Positions 26,462 to 33,218 of a DNA stretch of 41,889 nucleotides are shown here, piece after piece. Source of the DNA: Proteobacteria bacterium CG1_02_64_396 (GTDB lineage: Bacteria > Pseudomonadota > MNWR01 > CG1-02-64-396); contig MNWR01000105.1 of NCBI GenBank assembly GCA_001872725.1, positions 574-42,462 of the forward strand. The letters run 5' to 3'. The notes beneath the pieces were generated by a model. That model was not told the origin of the DNA and made no database searches. It worked only from the letters and a program-made list of their open reading frames with translations. Every line of letters starts with the position of its first letter. The stretch's first letter is position 1. Made by a program: the position numbers and the translations under genes.

Positions 26462-27013
26462 CTACGCCTCCGGCTTCTTGATAACGGCCAGAATCCTGAA
26501 CCGACTTACAGCAACCCCTTGAACTTCTTGTTTTTCCACCGAGTTGATATTTGGCACATCACTAAAAAGGCCAGACTCATCCAACTCCCGAACCAAATCC
26601 GACACCTCCTGACTACTTCGTGCGTAGCCAGTCATCGTTAGATCGCGCCCCCTGAGAACCAAGTTGCTATACCAAACCTGGTCGGGCGTCTTTGCGACAA
26701 GAACATTCCAGAGATTTACCATGCTCCCACGATCAACCTGGAGGGAATCAATGATCGTGATTTTTTGCTCGGCCTCTTTCTTTGTCTTTTCAATTCGATC
26801 CACCGACTTAACCTTAGCCGTAAGAAAGGTTAATTGCGTTTGCTGTTGGTTCTTTTGTGACTTTAAGTTTTCGATCTCTTGATCCTGAAACCACCAAGCC
26901 ACGGCACACGCCATTGTGGCGATCAACGCCAACCCTGCCATCCCCGACATATGAAAAACCAAAAGCCGTCTTCGGGAAGCCTCGCGGTATGGAAGCAAAT
27001 TGATGGTAATCAT
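26462..27013 (-). CDS. pilN: Type IV pilus inner-membrane protein PilN
   Basis: The 183-residue product begins with ITINLLPYREA, the conserved cytoplasmic tail that docks into a groove of PilM. One membrane helix (about 22-42), a coiled-coil segment and a C-terminal periplasmic domain that dimerises with PilO follow. Its ATG overlaps the pilM stop (TAATG), so the two are coupled. Confidence 0.93.
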   Translation of the reverse strand: MITINLLPYREASRRRLLVFHMSGMAGLALIATMACAVAWWFQDQEIENLKSQKNQQQTQLTFLTAKVKSVDRIEKTKKEAEQKITIIDSLQVDRGSMVNLWNVLVAKTPDQVWYSNLVLRGRDLTMTGYARSSQEVSDLVRELDESGLFSDVPNINSVEKQEVQGVAVSRFRILAVIKKPEA

Positions 27014-28128
27014 TACGAAATGCCCCGAAGAGCCAAGCCTGCGGCAACATTGAACAGCGGCCCTACCGACTGAACCTTATCGTCTTCCATGTCTGGCACG
27101 CGGATATCCATCCCGGAGAATGGATTCCCGATTACAACTGGCACGCCAATTCGCTCGGTAAGTTGCGCTTGCGCATCCGGCAAAACCGCACCGCCGCCAC
27201 TTACAGACACCCTGCTCACAGACATACCACCGTGACTTGATGAGAAATAGTCGATTGAACGAATAATTTCCATCGCCATCGATTCATAAAAGCCCCCCAG
27301 CAAGTTCATGATGTCGTCCATGCCCCCCTGGGATCTCAAGATGCTTTCGGCCTCTTCGTATGAAATTCCCAGTTCCCCCTGGATCTCTTCAATAAACTGC
27401 CGCAACCCAAAGTTGGTATCGCGCGTGAACTGGCTGACACCATTCACCAAAATATTGATATTCATTAACGAAATGCCAATATCAACCAGGGCCACGATAA
27501 AGTCCTGGTCCTTGGTTTCTTCTCCATCTTCATGCGCTACAACAGATAGATCATCAAACCCCAAGGTCGGCTCGATAATTTCTTGGTAGATGTTTTGAAC
27601 CGCAAATAAATCGACATCCATGATCTTGGGCACAAGCCCAGCCTCTCGAACTACAAACAAACGATCCTCAACAGCCTCCCGCTTGCAGGCAACCAGTAAA
27701 ACATCTACTTCATCTTTCTCGGGCTTTTTACCCAATACCTGAAAATCAATATTCACATCTTTTATATCGAATGGAACCGCTTTTTCAGCCTCATCGGTCA
27801 CCACCGCTTCTAACTCCAATGGCCCCATATCCGGCAGGGTAAGCTTCTTAACAATCACCGCCGTTCCGCTAACGGACAAAACAACGTTTTTTGAAGAAAA
27901 ATGGCGCCGTGCGAACAGGTTGCGGATGGCTTCTGCGACGAGATTAGCATCCATGACCTGACCCTCGACGATCGTGTCCGGAGGAAGGTATTCAATGCCA
28001 ATATTTCGCAGGATAACGCCCGAAGCACCTTTGGAGCGACGCGCTTGGGTAATCTCGACCGCCTTGATTGCGGAAGTCCCAATGTCGAGCCCCACTAGCT
28101 GCGAGGCCCTACCACCAAACAGCTCCAT
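27013..28128 (-). CDS. pilM: Type IV pilus assembly ATPase-fold protein PilM
   Basis: PilM is an actin/FtsA-like cytoplasmic protein that binds the PilN tail. The 371 residues contain the phosphate motif LVGLDIGTSAIKAVEI near the N-terminus, a second motif around VALVDIGISLMNI and the adenosine motif VSGGGAVLP, matching the full-length family. A GGGGGAG ribosome site precedes the ATG. It is the first gene of the pilMNOPQ array and starts about 30 bases beyond the terminator of the minor pilin operon. No convincing separate promoter could be found in that small gap. Confidence 0.95.
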   Translation of the reverse strand: MELFGGRASQLVGLDIGTSAIKAVEITQARRSKGASGVILRNIGIEYLPPDTIVEGQVMDANLVAEAIRNLFARRHFSSKNVVLSVSGTAVIVKKLTLPDMGPLELEAVVTDEAEKAVPFDIKDVNIDFQVLGKKPEKDEVDVLLVACKREAVEDRLFVVREAGLVPKIMDVDLFAVQNIYQEIIEPTLGFDDLSVVAHEDGEETKDQDFIVALVDIGISLMNINILVNGVSQFTRDTNFGLRQFIEEIQGELGISYEEAESILRSQGGMDDIMNLLGGFYESMAMEIIRSIDYFSSSHGGMSVSRVSVSGGGAVLPDAQAQLTERIGVPVVIGNPFSGMDIRVPDMEDDKVQSVGPLFNVAAGLALRGIS

Positions 28129-28150
28129 AGCTCCCCCGTAGGAACGCCGA

Positions 28151-28194
28151 CAAGAAAAAAGCCTGCCAATGGGCTATTCGACCCATTGGCAGGC
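28151..28194 (-). terminator. Rho-independent terminator after the minor pilin operon
   Basis: A perfect 13-base-pair stem (GCCTGCCAATGGG, 28161-28173, with 28182-28194) with an eight-base loop, followed on the minus strand by TTTTTTCTTG. It lies about 100 bases after the pilX-like stop. Confidence 0.9.
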
Positions 28195-28297
28195 TATCAG
28201 AGAATCGCTTCAAGTCAAGACAAGCTATTGTTATTCAGCCTGTTACGGCGCTAGTTTAAACCTACCCATCAACAATATTCTTGGCCTGTGCGTTATC

Positions 28298-29188
28298 TTA
28301 CTGCGCAGTGTAGGTGCCGGGGACCGCAACAACGGCGCCGCTCGGGGTCAGATACTGCAACGTCACGGTAACGGTCGCAGTCGCGCCATTGTAGGTGCCG
28401 ACCGAGGTCACGTCGGCAACATCAACACCAGCAGGACATGCGCCTTGAATGTCGCCATGGGCCTCGTGTGCAGACCAAGCATTTTCAGAGATGCTGATGG
28501 TGTGCTGCCCTGAGCCATTACCGGTCACATGGCAAATAGTGATCTTGGTACCGTTGTCGTCGTTGTCCTTGCTGCTGTCGTTGTCGTCGTTGTCCTTGCT
28601 GCTGTCGTTGTCGTCGTTGTCCTTGCTGCTGTCGTTGTCGTCGTTGTCCTTGCTGCTGTCGTTGTCGTCGTTGTCCTTGCTGCTGTCGCCGGCTACAGCC
28701 GTTGGCACCAGGAAATTCAACAGGCGTTCAATAGAAGACTGGTCCTTGCCGTTGTCGTCGTTATCCTTGCCGTTGTCGTCGTTATCCTTGCCGTTGTCGT
28801 CGTTATCCTTGCCGTTGTCGTCGTTGCTGGCCGTCGAGGTGATCTGGAGGGTGTATTTAGCCTCACCAATGGAATGCTCCCCATCCACCCCAAGCGTAGT
28901 TGCATTAAAAACAGCGTCGGTTCCGTTTGCAGAGACATACTGGGCAATCGCTGCACGTGCAAGCTCAATCCCGGACTCTGCTGCTGATGTAGCCATTTGG
29001 GAATCACGATAGTTGGCGCTGATCGAAACATCGGTCTGCGACGATTGCATCGCCACCACGCCGACCACAGAAACAGCAGCCAGCATCACCAAGCCAAGCG
29101 CCAGAATGAAACCGTTCTGATCGACTTGATTATCCCCGTGGAGCCATTGGGTACGGCGGCTCTCTTGACCGTTCTCATTCTTGTTCAT
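28298..29188 (-). CDS. pilX: PilX-like minor pilin with acidic tandem repeats
   Basis: A 296-residue minor pilin. After a 26-residue leader it has G|FILALGLVMLAAVSVVGVVAM, the prepilin cleavage site and hydrophobic helix. Glu5 is absent, as is usual for PilX-type pilins. RDSQMATSAAESGIELARAA then matches the pilin helix end. The head is unusual: four copies of a seven-residue unit (DDNGKDN), a hydrophobic spacer (LLNFLVPTAVAG), five copies of a nine-residue unit (DDNDSSKDN), then a Cys/His segment (ICHVTGNGSGQHTISIS, continuing to AHEAHGDIQGACP). The last motif resembles ICHxxP...AHxxHGDxxGxC segments I know from secreted proteins of several phyla. AGGAGA precedes the ATG. It is last in the operon; pilY1, commonly found next to pilX, is absent. 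The PilX name rests on order and N-terminus. Confidence 0.8.
   Translation of the reverse strand: MNKNENGQESRRTQWLHGDNQVDQNGFILALGLVMLAAVSVVGVVAMQSSQTDVSISANYRDSQMATSAAESGIELARAAIAQYVSANGTDAVFNATTLGVDGEHSIGEAKYTLQITSTASNDDNGKDNDDNGKDNDDNGKDNDDNGKDQSSIERLLNFLVPTAVAGDSSKDNDDNDSSKDNDDNDSSKDNDDNDSSKDNDDNDSSKDNDDNGTKITICHVTGNGSGQHTISISENAWSAHEAHGDIQGACPAGVDVADVTSVGTYNGATATVTVTLQYLTPSGAVVAVPGTYTAQ
28551..28688. repeat. 27-base tandem repeat in the minor pilin gene
   Basis: About five copies of a 27-base unit (four perfect ones at 28572-28598, 28599-28625, 28626-28652 and 28653-28679). Each encodes nine residues on the minus strand (DDNDSSKDN). Copy-number change would keep the frame. Confidence 0.92.
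28744..28826. repeat. 21-base tandem repeat in the minor pilin gene
   Basis: Three perfect and one nearly complete copy of a 21-base unit (28744-28764, 28765-28785, 28786-28806, 28807-28826), each encoding seven residues (DDNGKDN) on the minus strand. It shares the GTTGTCGTCGTT core with the neighbouring 27-base array, so the two probably arose from one another. Confidence 0.92.
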
Positions 29189-29302
29189 GGCCGTTCTCCT
29201 TCATGCGATGTCGATTTGATAGGCCCTTGCCGGACCGCCCTGCCCCGCCCCCCCCTGTGGGGTTCGGGTGAATTGTGTTCAAAGGCTTTAGAAGCGAAGC
29301 AG

Positions 29303-29935
29303 CTAGTTGAATGCCAAATTTCGAGGCGAAACAAAACTCGTCAAGGTGTAGGTTCGGTAGCCATTGTTCAGGCTATATCCTTCATCTTTATTTGCGGTAC
29401 GCACTGTCAAGTTAATTTCAATCAAAACCACATCAGCCTCGTTTGTTGCCTGTTGTGATAAATCCAACGGGTCCGAATACATTGTGAAAGACAGGCTACT
29501 CGCATTCAAAGCCAAAGGCTGTTTCGTTTCCGTACCCCTCTTGCGCCCTATGGCTTTAACCCCCCCAAGGAGCGTGCTGTCGTAAAGGTCATACACAATG
29601 GTTTCAGGCACGAGCACTCCATTTGTTGGGCCATTAACATCCGCCTGAAAAATCACCTTGCTGTAGCTTCCGTCTTGATTTTTGTAAGACTGATTTGGAA
29701 AAGAAAAACTGCTGGCCATTCTCATTTCTCGGGTCATCATGTCCATTGCGACCCGCGCGCCTTGCATCATATCCGTGATTTCATCACGAACCTGATACCC
29801 TTTATTTTGTGCAATGAAGGCGCTTGTGATCGCGGCAAAAAAAATCCCTGCCAGCGCCAATGTAATCATCATCTCAATGAGGGTAAAACCACCTTCCCTA
29901 CACCCGCCAACACGATGATTTGTTTGATCGTTCAT
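29303..29935 (-). CDS. pilW: Minor pilin PilW
   Basis: A 210-residue minor pilin of the PilW/GspJ type. A 16-residue leader ends in Gly before FTLIEMMITLALAGIFFAAI (Glu5 present). TDMMQGARVAMDMMTREMRMA continues the helix as in PilW proteins. The rest is a beta-rich head. Minor pilins prime pilus assembly and may sit at the tip. The ATG overlaps the pilV stop (ATGA). A 114-base gap without a clear terminator separates it from the pilX-like gene. Confidence 0.88.
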   Translation of the reverse strand: MNDQTNHRVGGCREGGFTLIEMMITLALAGIFFAAITSAFIAQNKGYQVRDEITDMMQGARVAMDMMTREMRMASSFSFPNQSYKNQDGSYSKVIFQADVNGPTNGVLVPETIVYDLYDSTLLGGVKAIGRKRGTETKQPLALNASSLSFTMYSDPLDLSQQATNEADVVLIEINLTVRTANKDEGYSLNNGYRTYTLTSFVSPRNLAFN

Positions 29936-30456
29936 GGCATGACGTCCCTGAGCAGGGTGATGGAATAGGGCTCACCATTCGCCTTGGTTTTTCCATTCCA
30001 CAGCCACTGTACTTTAACGCTAATGCGTGTGAGCGTAATCCCACTAACGGCCGGCGCACTCTGGATCTCCAAACACCTGCGGTAATCCCAATCGCCTGCA
30101 GCCCCCTCGATCAGCCCACCTCCCGTGGTAGCATCGTTTTTGAAATATACTGCTCCGGAATAGCTATTCGTTGGATCGCAGATCTGGTTGGGAATCAGTC
30201 CAGAATAAAACGCATAAAGATCGGAGCCAGCAGTCGCCACAGAGATTGCCTCTTCCATCTTGTCATTAGCCATGGTCGCGGCATTGGTCATTTGTTTGCT
30301 AAAAACGGACGCCCTAGCAACACTGGCCATCATCCCCGCCATCCCAAGCATGCCGATCGCAACAATCACCATTGCTACCAACATTTCAATGAGCGTAAAA
30401 CCCGCAGCCGAATTGCTGCTCGAATGTTGAGACCGCATGTTGTGGTTTACGCGCAT
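29932..30456 (-). CDS. pilV: Minor pilin PilV
   Basis: A 174-residue minor pilin of the PilV/GspI type. The prepilin site AAG|FTLIEMLVAMVIVAIGMLGMAG includes the AIGMLGMAG pattern typical of PilV. Two Cys residues in the head (CDPTNS and RRCLEIQ) could form a disulfide. The start is ATG 30456, or M7 at 30438; either gives a workable leader for the prepilin peptidase. It follows fimT by three bases and overlaps pilW by four. Confidence 0.88.
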   Translation of the reverse strand: MRVNHNMRSQHSSSNSAAGFTLIEMLVAMVIVAIGMLGMAGMMASVARASVFSKQMTNAATMANDKMEEAISVATAGSDLYAFYSGLIPNQICDPTNSYSGAVYFKNDATTGGGLIEGAAGDWDYRRCLEIQSAPAVSGITLTRISVKVQWLWNGKTKANGEPYSITLLRDVMP

Positions 30457-30459
30457 CGC

Positions 30460-30987
30460 TCACTCCACATGGCTCGAGCCCGCCACATTTACCTTGACTA
30501 GGCGCGTAGTACCGTTGCTATCCGACAATTGAACATGGCCATTAGGCGTGGCGGTTCCCATGTACTTAAATGTGAAGACCGACCCACCACCAAAAGACGC
30601 TTGGGTAATCGCTATCCTCGGAAAGCTCTCTCCGATACTCCGTACCGAAACTTCACCGCTATCCTTCACATTATCGCCATCTTTATCCGACCAAATAATG
30701 TAGTGGGTGCCATCGGCCGTATACCCAACCCCTCCAGCTGTGACACTCTGATTAAACAAAAAGCTGACGTCATGCCGCTCCTTCACGGCCAACATTCTGG
30801 CATTGTTAAAATCGCCCAGCACAAACCTAGCCGCCCCCTTCAACTGCTGTCTGGCCATGATGTCGGAAATTGTTGGCATCGCGATTCCCGCCACCACACC
30901 CAATACGGCCAATGTGATCAGCAACTCGATCAAGGTAAACCCACGTGCTTGCTGCATCTTGGCCACCTTGGTTGGGGATACGTCCAT
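30460..30987 (-). CDS. fimT: Minor pilin FimT/GspH
   Basis: The first gene of the minor pilin operon encodes a pseudopilin of the GspH/FimT type. The prepilin site is ARG|FTLIELLITLAVLGVVAGIAMP, followed by QLKGAARFVLGDFNNARMLAVKE and the family's WSDKDGDNVKDSGE loop. Two starts compete. ATG 30987 (175 residues) has a strong GGAGGG site. ATG 30957 (165 residues, leader MQQARG) has AAGG eight bases upstream and fits the start point predicted from the sigma54 motif. The frame also stays open to 31041, without support. I give the stronger ribosome site precedence. Confidence 0.85.
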   Translation of the reverse strand: MDVSPTKVAKMQQARGFTLIELLITLAVLGVVAGIAMPTISDIMARQQLKGAARFVLGDFNNARMLAVKERHDVSFLFNQSVTAGGVGYTADGTHYIIWSDKDGDNVKDSGEVSVRSIGESFPRIAITQASFGGGSVFTFKYMGTATPNGHVQLSDSNGTTRLVKVNVAGSSHVE

Positions 30988-31001
30988 CTCGCCCTCCACT
31001 C

Positions 31002-31017
31002 TGCAACTTGAGTGCCA
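31002..31017 (-). promoter_or_regulatory. Sigma54-type (-24/-12) promoter before fimT
   Basis: On the minus strand TGGCAC, five bases, TTGCA: GG (-24) and GC (-12) are spaced exactly as in the RpoN consensus. Transcription would start near 30991. Sigma54 control is known for pilin genes in Pseudomonas. An activator site upstream was not identified. Confidence 0.6.
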
Positions 31018-31130
31018 TTTTCTTAAGTTGTTGTTATGCAATTATTTTTTTAATTCCAGCGAAAAGCTTCGACCAAAACATGGGCCAAGATCGGCTCACT
31101 TTCTTTCTTTAACGCGTCGAAGGCTACCCA

Positions 31131-33218
31131 TCAGAGGTCTGACAACTCCGGAAGTTTGCCTCCTCCGCCTAAGCCCAACAGGGTCAATCCGAATCCAAAA
31201 CGGACATCCAACCCACCATCCAACAACCGAAGCCGCTCGGCGACCAACCCCACCGCCCAGCAACCGAAGTCACCTCGCCAAGAAATGCCTGAGTTTAAAA
31301 AACCGGCCCCCTCGGGATCCCATTCATATCGAGCTTTAAACGTCCCCATATCAGAGGTTACTGCCCCCGACCACATCCACGAGTGTTGCACATTCGGAAT
31401 CCACGATTCGCTTAACCGCGTTTGAGCAAGCTGCGAGCGCCATTGCAACATTCGGTGGCGGTCGAGCACCCCACTATTGTCCCATCGAATATCCCCACCC
31501 GCCGACCACCCCTCATCCGAACCCAACATGACTCGGACGAACCAAGGGGACCAATGATCCACAACCCCCGTATTGTCGCTCAGCACCCGACTCGGGTCGG
31601 CCTCGAAAGAGCGCAACACCTCAAGTGCCCCAAATCGGCGAGTCCTGCGCTCATCCACTGGACCGTACCCGCCATCCAGGTTTTGCGACAAGCCCAAGGT
31701 GATTCTTCGAGCTCCGTTGATATAGTCCTCCCCGGCATAGCGGTTGAGCGCCCATAGATTGGACCAACCCAGCTGCCAGGGACCCGCTTCCTGGGCGGGA
31801 AGGGTTGATTGATCTTCGTATGGAATCCACACAGCCTGCATGTGTGGTTGAAGCCGGTGTCTTACCCGATTCCAACCCTGTTGTGTCGAGCCATGAAAAA
31901 CCTTTTCGAATCCTGTTGAAACATCTGCAGACACCGCCGGCACCACCCGCTGCACAACTCGACCATCTCGCTCTCGATAATGCGCCAACCAACTGCGGGC
32001 CTGCCACTGTGCAGCGAACCCGTCCACATTGATGGATTGACCTACGCTAGGAGTCGCCTGCCACCGGCTTAAATCGACCCCTTGCGGGGCATACCACCGC
32101 TTCTGGGTCATCTCCACATCCCACTGGAACGATAGAGCATCCACAATGCCGCTCATCGACCACATCCAGCCTGCGTCCGATACCACCTGTCCCTGGCTGC
32201 TGCCGATTAAATCTTGGCGGTGGTTCATAAACAGGCCCCCATTCCCCCATTCCCCGGCACCTGCCAATGTCGCGGTTTGCATCGCATAACGTCCAGTCGC
32301 ATCGCGCTGGAGAGGGAGCACGAAATCGCTGGCCATGCCCACATCTGAAAATAGCTCTCCCCTCGTTTCCCAATGCCACCCAGGCCCTACAATGCGCTGT
32401 TCCCATCCCTTCAACGAACGGCTTTGGCCTCCATCGTTGAGCAGAAAACCGCGCAACAACAACATCCCATCCCCCGGCTGGGCCAAGCGGATCTCCCCCT
32501 CATGCCCCCACCCTAAACGGCTCATCCAGTGGGGGGTGTAGGTGATGTCCATCCACGGGGTTGTCGCCCAATAAAGAGGCCAAGCGATTTCGCTGCCGCG
32601 ACGGTTACCCGAAGAAAAAAGGGGAAAGAGCAGCCCGGAATCGCGGGGTTTGAGGGTAGTGCGTAACCACGGTAAATAGGCGACCGGTATCCCCTCGACC
32701 TCGAAGCGAAGGTCTTGCAGGGTCATCGAGTGGTCGGGATCAATATCGGCCATCGAGGCGCGAAGTGCCCAGTCGCTGCGTCCGGGATCGCAGGTGGTAA
32801 TCCAGGGATTGGTCAGGGTCCAGGATTGCGGCCCCAATTCGAGAAGATCAACTCTGAAGTAGATGTCGTCGGCCCCGTGAATCGTACCACTCGCCTGCTC
32901 GACAGATCCCACTCGATCTTTCGGGTGGTAATGGCCTTTCGGCGCCGCAACGGTGATGTCAGGGCGTTGCAACAGCAGATCCTGGCCTGCCTCTATCCAA
33001 CCCGATCCTCGGTCGAACTGAAGGCAGCCGCCCGACAATGTCGTCTCATCGCGCTGCAAAACCACATCGCCCCGGGCCTCGATAGAGGCCTGGTTTTGCA
33101 CTATCTGCTGCGCTTGCAAATCGATCATGCCCGGAGGCGGTTCCTGTCCCCAGGCGAGCCCCCCTGCCATCAAGGTAGCGGCGGATAGACCCCAACCGCT
33201 TACGTTGCGCTTGAACAT
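31131..33218 (-). CDS. lptD: LPS-assembly outer-membrane protein LptD
   Basis: LptD is the outer-membrane barrel that inserts lipopolysaccharide at the cell surface. From ATG 33218 the product has 695 residues. A signal ending in LAWGQ is followed by an OstA/LptA-like domain (ASIEARGDVVLQRDETTLSG, to about 125), then the barrel (IPVAYLPWLRTTLKPRDSG and on). Conserved TTCDPG and a C-terminal FGCWAVGL are present, but only one Cys stands where E. coli has a pair, so the disulfide pattern must be simpler. The frame also begins at GTG 33224. It overlaps the end of folC by about 20 bases. Shorter than the E. coli protein (784). Confidence 0.92.
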   Translation of the reverse strand: MFKRNVSGWGLSAATLMAGGLAWGQEPPPGMIDLQAQQIVQNQASIEARGDVVLQRDETTLSGGCLQFDRGSGWIEAGQDLLLQRPDITVAAPKGHYHPKDRVGSVEQASGTIHGADDIYFRVDLLELGPQSWTLTNPWITTCDPGRSDWALRASMADIDPDHSMTLQDLRFEVEGIPVAYLPWLRTTLKPRDSGLLFPLFSSGNRRGSEIAWPLYWATTPWMDITYTPHWMSRLGWGHEGEIRLAQPGDGMLLLRGFLLNDGGQSRSLKGWEQRIVGPGWHWETRGELFSDVGMASDFVLPLQRDATGRYAMQTATLAGAGEWGNGGLFMNHRQDLIGSSQGQVVSDAGWMWSMSGIVDALSFQWDVEMTQKRWYAPQGVDLSRWQATPSVGQSINVDGFAAQWQARSWLAHYRERDGRVVQRVVPAVSADVSTGFEKVFHGSTQQGWNRVRHRLQPHMQAVWIPYEDQSTLPAQEAGPWQLGWSNLWALNRYAGEDYINGARRITLGLSQNLDGGYGPVDERRTRRFGALEVLRSFEADPSRVLSDNTGVVDHWSPWFVRVMLGSDEGWSAGGDIRWDNSGVLDRHRMLQWRSQLAQTRLSESWIPNVQHSWMWSGAVTSDMGTFKARYEWDPEGAGFLNSGISWRGDFGCWAVGLVAERLRLLDGGLDVRFGFGLTLLGLGGGGKLPELSDL

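Noticed and set aside
28551-28826. Possible CRISPR array
   Set aside because: Direct tandem units without spacers, inside a coding frame, with no cas genes.
28529-29012. Plus-strand frames with Val- or Ser/Leu-rich repeats opposite the minor pilin
   Set aside because: The repeats are simply the reverse complement of the Asp/Asn/Lys codons of the pilin; no start signal or family match.
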